Shown here: positions 53,161 through 62,778 of the stretch, in pieces
Position numbering within the stretch: position 1 is the first letter of the stretch
Layout: each line of letters starts with the position of its first letter
Assembly: GCA_001803165.1 (NCBI GenBank)
Contig: MHAZ01000012.1
Location: 186,001-250,000, forward strand
Source: Stygiobacter sp. RIFOXYC2_FULL_38_25
GTDB lineage: Bacteria; Bacteroidota; Ignavibacteria; Ignavibacteriales; Melioribacteraceae
DNA length: 64,000 nt
Direction of reading: 5' to 3'
The notes under the pieces: generated by a model
What the model was told of the DNA's origin: nothing
What the model saw: only the letters and a program-made list of their open reading frames with translations
The model's database searches: none
Position numbers and translations under genes: made by a program

Positions 53161-54495
53161 TCATTTCTTAATCTTTGAATTCCAATAATAGAATGCCGGC
53201 AATCCGAGCAAAACTAAACCAAGCCCAATAAATGAATCACGCGGGTTTTCTATCAGAGTATTAATTACTAAATAAGTTGAGAAGATGATAAAGATAATTG
53301 GGGTGTAAGGATATCCCCAAGTTTTATAAGGACGATCTAATTCCGGTTTATTTTTCCTTAGGATTATTACTGCCGCTGCTGCCATTGCATAGAAAATCCA
53401 TGATGCGAAAACAACATAAGTGATAAGCTGCTCAAACGTTCCCGTTAGAACAAGCAAGCAAGCCCAAATTCCTTGCAGAATTAAGGACTGAATAGGCGTT
53501 CCAAATTTTGAATGAACTAAAGCCAACCGTTTGAAAAATAAATTTTCTTTCGACATAGCGTAGTAAATTCTTGCCGGCGCCAATACCAAACCGTTGTTGC
53601 ATCCGAGTGTTGAGATTATTACCGCGATTGCGGCAAGAGCGGCACCGGTTGTTCCAACTACTACAGTAACGGCATCAGATAACACCAATGTTGATTGAGC
53701 AATTCTATCAATAGATAAAATTGCCATGTAAGAAAGATTAACCGTTACGTAAACAAAAATTACGAGCAAAGTAGAAATGATTAAAGCGCGGGGAATATTT
53801 TTTTGTGGTTCTTTCACTTCGCCAGCAACAAATGTAGTTTGAATCCAGCCATCGTAAGCCCAGAGAACTGCAACTAATGCTAAACCAAAAGGTCCAGCCA
53901 TATTTGCTAACGGCATTTCAATTCCGGTTGTTGATGAAAAATTAGCTGACGATCCGAAAAAAACGCCGAGCAAAGCTATAACTGCAAGGGTTCCAATTTT
54001 GATAATGGTGAGCACATTTTGAACAATCGCGCCGGACTTAACGCCGAGACTGTTTATCAATGTTAATAGGATGATTGAAATTATAGCGACGCTGCTAATT
54101 CCCATTGGAGAAAGTGGAATGAAGTAACCTAAGTATGTTGCAAATCCAACAGCAACAGCAGAAATAGATGCTGTGCGGATTACAGCAAATGCCGACCAGC
54201 CGTAAAGAAATCCCCACAACGAACCGTAAGCTTCTTTTAGGTAAACATACAAGCCTCCGGCATTAGGGTACATTGTACCAAGTTCAGCAATTGAAAGTGC
54301 ACCGAACAAACTTACTATTCCGCCGATAACCCATGCTGCAATTGACCATGAAGGAGAGTGCACGAACAAAGCAATACTTGCGGGAACTAGAAAGATTCCG
54401 GAGCCGATCATACTGCCCACACTAATCATTGTGGTATCAAGAAGATTGAACTCCCGCTTTAGTTCAGTGGTTTGTGCTTTAACAGAATCAGCCAT
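53161..54495 (-). CDS. APC-family amino acid permease
   Basis: A 12-helix transporter of 444 residues. The first helix carries the substrate motif MISVGSMIGSGIFLVPASIA, near-identical in form to LAT/SteT-type exchangers, and the helix 6 region has VLWAYDGWIQTTFVAGEVKE. The C-terminal helices and PELDRPYKTWGYPY are also of the LAT group. It imports or exchanges amino acids at the inner membrane; the substrate cannot be named. No neighbour hints at one. It ends at a clear terminator. Confidence 0.9.
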   Translation of the reverse strand: MADSVKAQTTELKREFNLLDTTMISVGSMIGSGIFLVPASIALFVHSPSWSIAAWVIGGIVSLFGALSIAELGTMYPNAGGLYVYLKEAYGSLWGFLYGWSAFAVIRTASISAVAVGFATYLGYFIPLSPMGISSVAIISIILLTLINSLGVKSGAIVQNVLTIIKIGTLAVIALLGVFFGSSANFSSTTGIEMPLANMAGPFGLALVAVLWAYDGWIQTTFVAGEVKEPQKNIPRALIISTLLVIFVYVTVNLSYMAILSIDRIAQSTLVLSDAVTVVVGTTGAALAAIAVIISTLGCNNGLVLAPARIYYAMSKENLFFKRLALVHSKFGTPIQSLILQGIWACLLVLTGTFEQLITYVVFASWIFYAMAAAAVIILRKNKPELDRPYKTWGYPYTPIIFIIFSTYLVINTLIENPRDSFIGLGLVLLGLPAFYYWNSKIKK

Positions 54496-54623
54496 GCTAT
54501 TTCCTTATCTGATGGTGAGATGGGTTACAACATAATAAATAATGAACAAAAAATTCAGTTGAAGTTCTTGGCAACTTAGCGTGTTTGCGAGAGAATATTC
54601 TTTTCTCGCGGAGCCGCAAAGGC

Positions 54624-54661
54624 GCAAAAAAAAGCGAGAAGTAAATTTTCACTTCCCGCTT
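54624..54661 (-). terminator. Rho-independent terminator after the symporter gene
   Basis: Read on the minus strand, AAGCGGGAAGT and ACTTCTCGCTT form an 11-bp stem with one mismatch and an 8-base loop, followed directly by TTTTTTTT. It is about 50 bases after the symporter stop. Next to it is GCCGCAAAGGCGCAAA, a fragment of the CGCAAAG repeat family, and a second small palindrome GCGAGA/TTCTCGC. Confidence 0.8.
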
Positions 54662-54710
54662 CTGTCTCAATTACTTATTTCTGTTTTCTGATTTCTTAGT
54701 TCTGTTTAAC

Positions 54711-56807
54711 CTACATTTCTTTTTCAACAGTAACTAATTTGCTCTCTTGGAATTGCGCGCTTAAACGGTGTTCTTCACCGATATAAACAACACCATTTTC
54801 TTCGTGTGGCTCGCCATATTTAGAATGAAAAGATTTAAGACCGCCTAAATATTTTCTTTTATCACATACGTAAACAAGATCGCCAACTTCGGCTTCCATC
54901 TTTTTCATATCAGCTTTTGAAACGCTTATGTAATCTTCGTTGTCTTTTCTAACGCGCCAATGAGCTGTAATAACTTCGCCTTCACGCTCATTTACTTTGC
55001 CACCCTTAAAAATCTCTTTGGCTCTGTGAATTGACCACGCGGTTAAACCATCTAAGTGAACATTAGGATCGAAGTGGATATAATATTGCGCAGTTAGAGA
55101 AACAAGTACTGTCATTACTAAAACTATTATCATTGATATAGCAAGCGGCAAAACATTTATCCAAATAATTATCAAGCTGGCAACTATAATCCCAATAAAC
55201 ACACGCATAAGTTTTTCATGCGAAGCAGATTTTCTAATTTTATTTACAATTCCTTTTTGCCAGCTTAATGTAAGAGTGATTAGAACTCCTACAGCAACAC
55301 AAACAATAGTATTGTACAATGCACTTATGTAAGAATATGGATGTACAGGATCGAAAGGAGTGCCGTGGGCAATTGGGGCGATTAAAATATCCGGATAAGT
55401 AGCGCCAAGTATCATCAGAGATGATCCGCCAAGAAATGTTGCAAGTACACCGGCAGGAGTAAATTTCTTCCAGAATACGCCTAAGAAAATTGCGGTAACT
55501 AATGGCGGTGTTAATGTTGAATGAAAATATCCGTGCGCCTGGTACACCGTTGGGTATTTACTAAACGGAATCGTCGCAAGTATTCCTACTGCGGTAATTA
55601 CTATTGATGAAATTCTTGCTACAAAAAGTTCTTCTTTACTGGTTTGTTCTTGCGTTGTAACTCTCTTAGCATAAAGCTTTCGCACGTGCGGATGTACATC
55701 ATTCATATAAACTGCCGCTATTGCGTTGATAAGAGAATCTACCGTAGAAAGTAAAGTTGCCGTTAAAGCCGCAATCACAAATCCAAAAACACCTTTGCTG
55801 GCAATAATATGTGTTACGGCAATAAATACTTCATCCGGATTTACATCGGCGTTCAAAGCTGGTTTTGCCATTCCTAATATTGCCTTTGCAATCCAGCCGG
55901 CATTACCTACTACTATTGCGGAAAGGGGAAGCATAAATAACACATTAAACACAGCGGCTTTTCTTCCTTCATCAACACTTTTGGCAGACATAAATCTCAT
56001 CAAGAGACCCATGTTCATAAAGAGAAAGCCTACAGAACCGGCAACCCCATCTTGCCAAAATATTCCTACAAAATTAAAATCCGCCGGAGAGTTGAAATCT
56101 GCCAAAGGCAGCCTCCAATCTGGCGGAAGCAAATGCCAAAATGCTTCAAGTCCGCCAACGTAATTGATACCCATAAGAAAGATTAAAAAACCGGCGAAGA
56201 GAAGAATAACGCCTTGAATCAAATCTGTGAAAATAACCGCGGTTTGACCACCAAATGTAGTGTACACTCCGGTTATGGCCGCAATTGTTATTATTACTCC
56301 CATTAGGTTTACCGGGATGAAGAGACCGAATATATCGAAAGAAGCCGGGAGTAGCGGAGTGAAAACTTTTCCTAATGTAAGTAAGCCGATTCCCAGATAG
56401 CCAATCATGTACAACAATTGGAAAACCGTGGCTATTAGCCTAACTGTTGGACTAAAGCGCTTTTCGAAATACTCCGGGATGGATTTTATTTTTGTATAAA
56501 CAACAATTGGCAGCCATCCAAAAAGGAAAAAAGGCATAAAGAACCAATCATTCATATAGGTCATAGTTGAGGAAACGCCGTGCTCTAAACCTTTTGCCGC
56601 ATATTTAACAAAGCTATGGCTACCAACTCCCGTTGCAACAATAGAAACAGTAATTAGCCACCAGGCAAATCTTCTTCCACCAAAGAAAAAGTCGTTTGTG
56701 TTACGGTTGTATTTTGCGAAGTAGCTTCCAAACAACATAATGCCTATGAAATAAACAAACATCACTACCCAATCGGTAGCGGTACCTAATCCGTGTAATG
56801 ATTCCAT
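54711..56807 (-). CDS. Sodium:solute symporter family transporter with a C-terminal extension
   Basis: An SSS/SLC5 transporter of 698 residues. The sequence has 13-15 hydrophobic helices; NDFFFGGRRFAWWLITVSIV and ATGVGSHSFVKYAAKG match helix 1-2 motifs. TTFGGQTAVIFTDLIQGVIL near residue 187 is the SSS core signature, and ATLLSTVDSLINAIAAVYMN near 350 carries the Na-binding Ser/Thr. After the last helix (about 590) comes a roughly 110-residue soluble tail with WRVRKDNEDYISVSKADMKK and GDLVYVCDKRKYLGGLKSFH. The substrate is unknown; sugars or inositol are common in this branch. The tail is longer than in plain SGLTs. Confidence 0.88.
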   Translation of the reverse strand: MESLHGLGTATDWVVMFVYFIGIMLFGSYFAKYNRNTNDFFFGGRRFAWWLITVSIVATGVGSHSFVKYAAKGLEHGVSSTMTYMNDWFFMPFFLFGWLPIVVYTKIKSIPEYFEKRFSPTVRLIATVFQLLYMIGYLGIGLLTLGKVFTPLLPASFDIFGLFIPVNLMGVIITIAAITGVYTTFGGQTAVIFTDLIQGVILLFAGFLIFLMGINYVGGLEAFWHLLPPDWRLPLADFNSPADFNFVGIFWQDGVAGSVGFLFMNMGLLMRFMSAKSVDEGRKAAVFNVLFMLPLSAIVVGNAGWIAKAILGMAKPALNADVNPDEVFIAVTHIIASKGVFGFVIAALTATLLSTVDSLINAIAAVYMNDVHPHVRKLYAKRVTTQEQTSKEELFVARISSIVITAVGILATIPFSKYPTVYQAHGYFHSTLTPPLVTAIFLGVFWKKFTPAGVLATFLGGSSLMILGATYPDILIAPIAHGTPFDPVHPYSYISALYNTIVCVAVGVLITLTLSWQKGIVNKIRKSASHEKLMRVFIGIIVASLIIIWINVLPLAISMIIVLVMTVLVSLTAQYYIHFDPNVHLDGLTAWSIHRAKEIFKGGKVNEREGEVITAHWRVRKDNEDYISVSKADMKKMEAEVGDLVYVCDKRKYLGGLKSFHSKYGEPHEENGVVYIGEEHRLSAQFQESKLVTVEKEM

Positions 56808-56815
56808 ATTCTATC

Positions 56816-57028
56816 TTACCAGTAAAGAGCTGCTATTATTAAAATCGCGTGAATTATTAAGAAGTAGAAATAACCAAAATAAAGTACTTTGCGCCACCAT
56901 TTATTCCTTTTTAAGCGCAAGTCGAGACCTTTTGTTTTATGAATGATATACATCCCGAAAAAAAAGAAAAGTCCTCCAAATCCATATAAATAAATAAACG
57001 GTAGCCATGAGTGTGAAAAGCTCGGCAT
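56816..57028 (-). CDS. Small two-helix membrane protein before the symporter
   Basis: A 70-residue protein with helices at about 8-28 (LPFIYLYGFGGLFFFFGMYI) and 48-68 (VLYFGYFYFLIIHAILIIAA), joined by a basic loop (KGLDLRLKRNKWWRK) that should face the cytoplasm. It ends 8 bases before the symporter start, so it is co-transcribed. Small hydrophobic partners occur with SSS transporters in several phyla, for example YhdT with PanF or the small subunits of acetate/solute systems. This one may be such a partner, but no family was recognised. Its role is unknown. Confidence 0.65.
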   Translation of the reverse strand: MPSFSHSWLPFIYLYGFGGLFFFFGMYIIHKTKGLDLRLKRNKWWRKVLYFGYFYFLIIHAILIIAALYW

Positions 57029-57233
57029 AGCTAAGCTCCTAAAAAGTTCGCGCCAAAGTTAGGTTAGAGACCAAAGCCAAGCAAATGAAATTTTGCTAAT
57101 TATGAGCCTGAAAATGCTTAAAAGCCATTCAGAAATAATAATTTATGGAGTATGATAAAATTGCATTTAAGATGGTGTTAGTCTAAATTTAGCGCCTAAA
57201 ATTTTAGATATTTCAAAGCGGAGGTTGTTTTAT

Positions 57234-59321
57234 ATGGGTATGATGCTCAAAATGAGGAGTATGGCTCCATGGTTTATGCTCACAGTTGGCGGTTTGTTTG
57301 TTCTTTTCATGGTTCTTTCGGATTCCAGAGTTTTAGATTTTGCTAGAACGCAATCTCAGAATGTTGGATCGGTTGACGGAGAAGACGTTACCTACCAAGA
57401 TTATTCTACAATGGTTGAACAAGCTAGAAAAAATCAAGAGCAGGCAACCGGTCAGCAAATAAGTGAAGAGCAGATGGATTACTTCAGAGACCAAATATGG
57501 AACCAGTTGGTAACCCTAAAGTTGATAGATAAGAAGATTAAAGAATTCGGTATTGTTATCTCTGATGATGAAGTAAGAGACGCAATTATGGGACCTAATC
57601 CACCTGCAGAAATAACAAGGCAGTTTACTGATTCTACAGGAGTATTTAAACGTCAGGATTACGAAACCGCTATGCGCGATCCACGTAACAAACAAATTGT
57701 AATTGGTTTGGAACAGCAAATTAAACAACAGTTAACACAGCAGAAACTTCAGAATTATTTGTTCGCTTCAATCGGTGCAACAGAATCCGAAGCTTACGAT
57801 ACTTATGTTAAGCAGAATATCAAAATGAAAGCTAACTACATTAAGATAGATGCTAATACAGTTCCTGATGCTGATGTTAAAGTTGCCGACGCCGATATGA
57901 AAAAATATTACGATGAACACGCAGAAGATTTCAAAATAGAAAACCAGAGAAAAATTAAATATGTAATGTTCCGCCGCCAGGCTTCTCAAGGCGATTCTGT
58001 AATGATTAAGAATGGACTTGATGATATTGTAAAGAAACTTAAAAGTGATACAGCTTCATTTAAAAGCTATGTGCAAAGCTATTCCGAGCAGCCATATAGA
58101 AGAGATACGGTTGGGTTAGCTTCTTTACCAACAGAAGCCCGCGATCTTTTAGTTAGAGGTAATGCCGGAGATATTATTGGTCCGGTTGCTACTTTTGAAG
58201 GCTATGTAGTTTATAAACTTGTTAACAAAACAAACGCTAAGAATGAACAAGTACGCGCTTCGCACATTTTAATTCGTCTTACCGGAAACGATGCTGAAGA
58301 CAAGAAAAAGATTGATGCTATTTACAATGAAGTTTCAAAAGGTGCCGATTTTGCTACAGTTGCAAAAGCTAAATCTCAAGACGGCAGCGCACCGCAAGGC
58401 GGCGATCTTGGATGGTTTGGTAAAGGTCAGATGGTTAAAGAATTTGAAAATGCTTGCTTCGGCGGAAAAGTTGGTGTAGTTCAGAAGCCTATTAAAACTC
58501 AGTTCGGTTATCACATTGTTAAAGTAACCGGAAGATCAAATCAAGATTTTGTAGTTGAAAAAATTGTTAACAAAATTCAAACTTCAGCTACAACAACGGA
58601 AAAAGTTTATCAAGACGCTGCTGATTTTGGATACATAGCAAAAGAGAACGGATTTGAATCTGAAGCAAAAGTAATGAAGTATGAAGTTATTGAAACTCCT
58701 CCTTTTAACGAAGAAGCAACAGCTATACCTGGACTTGGAATGAACCGCGCGCTTGTTAAGTGGTCGTTCGAAAACAGCACTGGTGAAGTAAGTGATGTCT
58801 TCAGATTGCCTGCCGGTTATGTTGTAGCTATGGTTTCGGAAGAAATTAAACCTGGAATGAAACCTTTTGATGAAGTAAAGGAAACTGTTAAAGGTGCTGT
58901 TACTTCACTAAAGAAGCTAGAAAAAGCAATGGCAATAGCTAAACAGATTAGAAATCAAATTGGTGATAACGGTGATGGAAACGCGGCTAAAACAGTTTGG
59001 GCTTCTGCCGAAGTTGATACTACTGTAGAATTTACTACAGCCGGCACGGTTGGAACGCTCGGACGTGAATTTGGATTTACTGAAGCTGCTTACAAAGCTG
59101 AATTGAACAAGTGGACACAACCTGTAAAGGGAAGAACAAACGCCTACTTGATTAATGTAAAATCAAAAACACAATTTGATCAAAATGCTTTCAATGCCGC
59201 TAAAGAAGCAATTAAAAAAGATTTAATTGCCAACAAGAAAAATGTTTACCTCTCTCAATGGGTAGAGCAGCTAAAGAAAGAAGCGGATATTGTAGATAAC
59301 CGCTACATGTTCTTCAGATAA
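57234..59321 (+). CDS. Membrane-anchored PpiD/SurA-like peptidyl-prolyl isomerase
   Basis: A periplasmic folding factor of 695 residues: one N-terminal membrane helix (about 10-32, APWFMLTVGGLFVLFMVLSD), then a SurA-N-like chaperone region (residues 45-220). A parvulin PPIC domain follows at about 340-445, from EQVRASHILIRLTGNDAEDK to FGYHIVKVTGR, with AKSQDGSAPQGGDLGWFGKG in between. The rest is a second chaperone-like part. The active parvulin His and the QGGDLGWF loop are kept. GGAGG, nine bases upstream, sets the ATG; a TTG nearer would abut the ribosome binding site. It matches PpiD in layout. Confidence 0.9.
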   Translation: MGMMLKMRSMAPWFMLTVGGLFVLFMVLSDSRVLDFARTQSQNVGSVDGEDVTYQDYSTMVEQARKNQEQATGQQISEEQMDYFRDQIWNQLVTLKLIDKKIKEFGIVISDDEVRDAIMGPNPPAEITRQFTDSTGVFKRQDYETAMRDPRNKQIVIGLEQQIKQQLTQQKLQNYLFASIGATESEAYDTYVKQNIKMKANYIKIDANTVPDADVKVADADMKKYYDEHAEDFKIENQRKIKYVMFRRQASQGDSVMIKNGLDDIVKKLKSDTASFKSYVQSYSEQPYRRDTVGLASLPTEARDLLVRGNAGDIIGPVATFEGYVVYKLVNKTNAKNEQVRASHILIRLTGNDAEDKKKIDAIYNEVSKGADFATVAKAKSQDGSAPQGGDLGWFGKGQMVKEFENACFGGKVGVVQKPIKTQFGYHIVKVTGRSNQDFVVEKIVNKIQTSATTTEKVYQDAADFGYIAKENGFESEAKVMKYEVIETPPFNEEATAIPGLGMNRALVKWSFENSTGEVSDVFRLPAGYVVAMVSEEIKPGMKPFDEVKETVKGAVTSLKKLEKAMAIAKQIRNQIGDNGDGNAAKTVWASAEVDTTVEFTTAGTVGTLGREFGFTEAAYKAELNKWTQPVKGRTNAYLINVKSKTQFDQNAFNAAKEAIKKDLIANKKNVYLSQWVEQLKKEADIVDNRYMFFR

Positions 59322-59327
59322 AAAGTT

Positions 59328-59353
59328 AATCCCGCTTCGGCGGGATTTTTTTT
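59328..59353 (+). terminator. Rho-independent terminator after the PPIase gene
   Basis: AATCCCGC and GCGGGATT form an 8-bp perfect stem with the stable TTCG tetraloop, followed by TTTTTT. It starts seven bases after the stop. This is a textbook intrinsic terminator on the plus strand. Confidence 0.92.
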
Positions 59354-59446
59354 ATACGGCAATCTTCTTCACAATTTTTTTAACGCAACTCTTATTTTCT
59401 TTTCAGATTAAGTATATTTAGCCCGAAAACATAGCATTCCCGCAAA

Positions 59447-59989
59447 ATGAGAATTTATTTGACCGGATTTATGACAAGCGGCAAAAGTACAATTGGGCCG
59501 ATACTTGCCAATGTACTTGGGCTGGAATACTATGATCTTGATAGAGAAATTGAGTCTGAAGAACAATTAACAGTTGTGGATATTTTTGAAAAACATGGCG
59601 AACAATATTTCCGCGAGGCTGAATCTAAAATACTAAACAAGCTTGCGCAGAAAAATAAAATTTTGATTTCACTTGGCGGTGGAACCATTACTAATGATAA
59701 AAATTTTGAGATGATGAGGAGTACCGGGAAGATAATTTATTTGAAAGTTTCGCCGGCTACTTTATATAAAAGATTAAAACACAAAACCGACAGGCCAATA
59801 TTCCGCGATTTGGTTCTTGGCGATCACTCTGAAGAAGATTTCTTGAAGCGGATAAAAGAATTATTAGAAAAGCGGCGCGAAGTTTATGAACGCGCTGATA
59901 TAATAATAGATACGGAGGTTACTCCGTTAGGACAAACAGTTGACAGAATTGCAAAAAAAATTAAGTACATATTCCATGAAAAAAATTGA
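59447..59989 (+). CDS. aroK: Shikimate kinase
   Basis: Phosphorylates shikimate in aromatic amino acid synthesis. The Walker A motif is in IYLTGFMTSGKSTIGPILAN, the shikimate-binding Asp/Arg are in YYDLDREIE and EQYFREAESKIL, the Gly-rich strand ISLGGGTITNDKN holds the Walker B area, and the lid has HKTDRPIF. 180 residues. It overlaps aroB by 14 bases, a frequent pairing. TTAAGTATATTTAG, about 40 bases ahead, is a plausible promoter box. No oddities. Confidence 0.93.
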   Translation: MRIYLTGFMTSGKSTIGPILANVLGLEYYDLDREIESEEQLTVVDIFEKHGEQYFREAESKILNKLAQKNKILISLGGGTITNDKNFEMMRSTGKIIYLKVSPATLYKRLKHKTDRPIFRDLVLGDHSEEDFLKRIKELLEKRREVYERADIIIDTEVTPLGQTVDRIAKKIKYIFHEKN

Positions 59990-61067
59990 AGTAAAAGCCT
60001 CGTCCAAAAGTTACCCGGTTTACGTTGGTAACAATATCTTAGAACAATTGCCAAGCTTGATTGAAAAGCACGGTCTTCACAAAAATGTTTTTATTGTTGT
60101 TGATGAAAACGTTCTTGGTTACCATCTCAAGAAAATCAAAAATATCATTACTGAAAAGATGCGCAAGGTGGTTGTTGTAGAGTTTATCGCTAACGAAAAA
60201 AGCAAGAGCAATAAATCTGTAGAAGAACTTTACGACTGCTTAATCAAAAATAACTTTGGGCGCGATACATTAATTATTGCGATAGGTGGCGGAATTACTG
60301 GCGATATTGTTGGCTTTGTAGCTTCTACTTTTAGCCGAGGAGTTCAGTTTATACAAGTGCCAACAACATTATTAGCTGCTGTTGATAGCTCTGTTGGCGG
60401 TAAGACCGGAATTAATTATGGTAAGACGAAAAATCTGATAGGCTCGTTTTATCAGCCGGAATTTGTTTTGACCGATACATCATTTCTAAAAAGTTTGCGT
60501 GAAGAAGAAATTGTATGCGGCATTGGCGAAATAATGAAGTACGCGTTCTTATGCGATGAAAAATTTTACTCAACTATTAGCAAAGAGTTAAAGCAGATTC
60601 TGAAATTGAAACCGACGCAAACTACAAAGACAATTGAAGCATGCGTAAACATGAAAGCGTCGGTTGTTCAGGCTGATGAAATGGAAAGCGGGCTTCGCAA
60701 AATTCTAAATCTCGGGCACACATTTGCTCACGCTATCGAAGTTGAGCAAGAGCATAAAATTAAACATGGGCAAGCGGTAATAATCGGCTTGGTTTGCGCA
60801 CTGTATTTATCTCACTTCAAAGGAATACTTAGTGCTGAAAAGCTTGTAGAGTATCTCGCTCTGCCTCTGCTCTTGCAAGACAAAATCACAATAGACAAAT
60901 GCAACATAGAAACAATCTACAAGATTATGCTTCGCGATAAAAAGGGAAGAGAAGGAAAAATTAAATTTGTTCTCCTTTCAGCGCCAGGCGTTTTGTATTT
61001 AGATGTAGAAGCAGAAAAGGAATTAGTAATACAATCGCTTGAAGATGGCATTTGTCACTTTATCTAA
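59976..61067 (+). CDS. aroB: 3-Dehydroquinate synthase
   Basis: Closes the DAHP ring to 3-dehydroquinate with NAD and Zn. It has the NAD-binding IAIGGGITGDIVGFVASTFS, the motif VPTTLLAAVDSSVGGKTGIN, zinc ligands in CGIGEIMKYA, LNLGHTFAHAIE and KHGQAVIIGL, and KKGREGKIKFVLL near the end. From the ATG at 59976 it is 363 residues. An in-frame TTG 36 bases upstream lies inside aroK and is less likely. The overlap with aroK and the GHL10 gene four bases after it suggest a three-gene transcript. Confidence 0.94.
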   Translation: MKKIEVKASSKSYPVYVGNNILEQLPSLIEKHGLHKNVFIVVDENVLGYHLKKIKNIITEKMRKVVVVEFIANEKSKSNKSVEELYDCLIKNNFGRDTLIIAIGGGITGDIVGFVASTFSRGVQFIQVPTTLLAAVDSSVGGKTGINYGKTKNLIGSFYQPEFVLTDTSFLKSLREEEIVCGIGEIMKYAFLCDEKFYSTISKELKQILKLKPTQTTKTIEACVNMKASVVQADEMESGLRKILNLGHTFAHAIEVEQEHKIKHGQAVIIGLVCALYLSHFKGILSAEKLVEYLALPLLLQDKITIDKCNIETIYKIMLRDKKGREGKIKFVLLSAPGVLYLDVEAEKELVIQSLEDGICHFI

Positions 61068-61071
61068 TCGC

Positions 61072-62778
61072 ATGAAATCAAAAGCTCTATTTGCAATACT
61101 TTTATTATTCTCATCGCTGGTCTTCTCTCAAGTTGAAAGAGAAACCCGCGCTGTCTGGCTTACGACAAATCACCGTTTGGATTGGCCGCCGCCGAGCTAT
61201 AATGCTGAAAAGCAAAAGAAAGCTCTCGCAGATATTTTTGATGACCTCAAAACGAAAAACTTTAACACCGTTTACTTTCAAGTGAGAAGTAACGGAACTG
61301 TTATGTTTAATTCTTCATTTGAACCGCTTTCGCAATATATAACCGGCGAAGTTGATGGAAACGCAAGTTACGATCCGCTAAAGTACGCGGTTGAACAAGC
61401 TCATAAGCACGGATTGGAAATTCATGCGTGGGTAAATGCTTGTTTGGTTTATAACGGAACAGAACAAGCGGTTCTGAAAAGTAAAAATCATCTTTCTCAG
61501 AAAAAACCGGAGTGGATTGTTGAAGATGTGCGCGATGGGCAAAAGTCTCTCTGGCTCGATCCCGGTTTGCCCGAAGTAAAAAGTTATCTAACCGATTTGA
61601 TTTTGGAAATGGTTGAGAACTATGATATAGACGGCGTACATCTGGATTATATACGTTATCCCGGTAAGAATTTTGAAGATGATTTCTCTTACAACATTCA
61701 TGGGGGCGGACTTACGCGTGACGAATTCCGCAGAAAAAACATTACTGCAATTGTTGAAGAAATTTATAAGCAAGTAAAGTCTGTTAAGCCTTTTGTAAAA
61801 GTTGGCGCGGCGCCTATCGGTGTTTACAAAAAATTGCCCGGAATGACTGCGTGGGAAAGTTACTATGATATTTATCAAGACTCTTACGGCTGGATGAAAA
61901 AGGGAATTGTTGATTATTTAACTCCGCAGATTTATTGGAGTTTGGATGAAAATCCGAGATTCGATTTGTTAGCTAAAGATTGGAAAGCAAATTCAAACGG
62001 ACGCGGAGTTGTGCTGGGAATTGGCGCATACAAAGAAAATGTTAAGCCGGAACTTGAGGAAATGATTGGTCTCTCACGCAATTTGAAGGTGGATGGCGTT
62101 TCATTCTTCCGCTACCAGCACATTAAAGATGTAAACTTTCCCTCATACAGATACAAAACATTTCCGGCAGCAATGCCCTGGCTTCAAGTTATTTATCCTC
62201 CGGCGCCGGTTAGTTTGTCTTTGAATCGGCAAGAGGGGAAAAATCTCTTTACTCTGAATTGGGAAGTTGAAAAAAACAGTAACCCGAACGACAGCGTAAA
62301 TTATTTTGCAATTTATAATCTGCCGCGAAGCAATTCCGAAACGCTTACGGAGTATCTATTTGATGTTGTTCCGGCGCCTCGAACAAGTGTAACGCTCGCA
62401 ATAGATAAACCAAAAAAGGTTAACTATTTTTTCCGTGTTAAGTCTGTAAATAAATTGTGGAACGAGAGCATTGAATCATCGGAAGCGGTTAAGGTAGAAA
62501 TTCCATTGATGAAAGAGTTGGCTCAGCTTAATGAAACTTTACTCCAACCGTTACTTATCAAGGAATCGGATAAGAGTGCCGCAGTTGTGATTCAATGCGG
62601 CGAAAAACAATCGGTAGAGATTTTTGGCGGCAAAGGCAAGGTGTTCTCTCTATTGAAAAAGGAATCTGCTTCGATTGGCAAAAACATCTTCACAATTAAA
62701 AAAGAACTGAAGAACTACGATGTTCTTAAAATTGTTTTCGGTGCTTCAAAAAAGGAAGTAGAGTTAAAACTGCTTTAG
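61072..62778 (+). CDS. Exported glycoside-hydrolase-like GHL10 (DUF187) protein
   Basis: A signal peptide (MKSKALFAILLLFSSLVFSQ) is followed by a TIM-barrel GHL10 domain: TRAVWLTTNHRLDWPPPSYN, TVYFQVRSNGTVMFNSSFEP, HGLEIHAWVNACLV, the catalytic-region GVHLDYIRYPGKNFEDDFSY and VDYLTPQIYWSLDE. Then a FN3/Ig-like C-terminal part (about 380-568) follows. The Asp in LDYIRYPG is the usual catalytic candidate. YngK of Bacillus is the nearest well-known relative, and some family members act on peptidoglycan glycan strands. It lies after aroB on one transcript and overlaps the convergent hydrolase end-to-end by 15 bases. Confidence 0.85.
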   Translation: MKSKALFAILLLFSSLVFSQVERETRAVWLTTNHRLDWPPPSYNAEKQKKALADIFDDLKTKNFNTVYFQVRSNGTVMFNSSFEPLSQYITGEVDGNASYDPLKYAVEQAHKHGLEIHAWVNACLVYNGTEQAVLKSKNHLSQKKPEWIVEDVRDGQKSLWLDPGLPEVKSYLTDLILEMVENYDIDGVHLDYIRYPGKNFEDDFSYNIHGGGLTRDEFRRKNITAIVEEIYKQVKSVKPFVKVGAAPIGVYKKLPGMTAWESYYDIYQDSYGWMKKGIVDYLTPQIYWSLDENPRFDLLAKDWKANSNGRGVVLGIGAYKENVKPELEEMIGLSRNLKVDGVSFFRYQHIKDVNFPSYRYKTFPAAMPWLQVIYPPAPVSLSLNRQEGKNLFTLNWEVEKNSNPNDSVNYFAIYNLPRSNSETLTEYLFDVVPAPRTSVTLAIDKPKKVNYFFRVKSVNKLWNESIESSEAVKVEIPLMKELAQLNETLLQPLLIKESDKSAAVVIQCGEKQSVEIFGGKGKVFSLLKKESASIGKNIFTIKKELKNYDVLKIVFGASKKEVELKLL

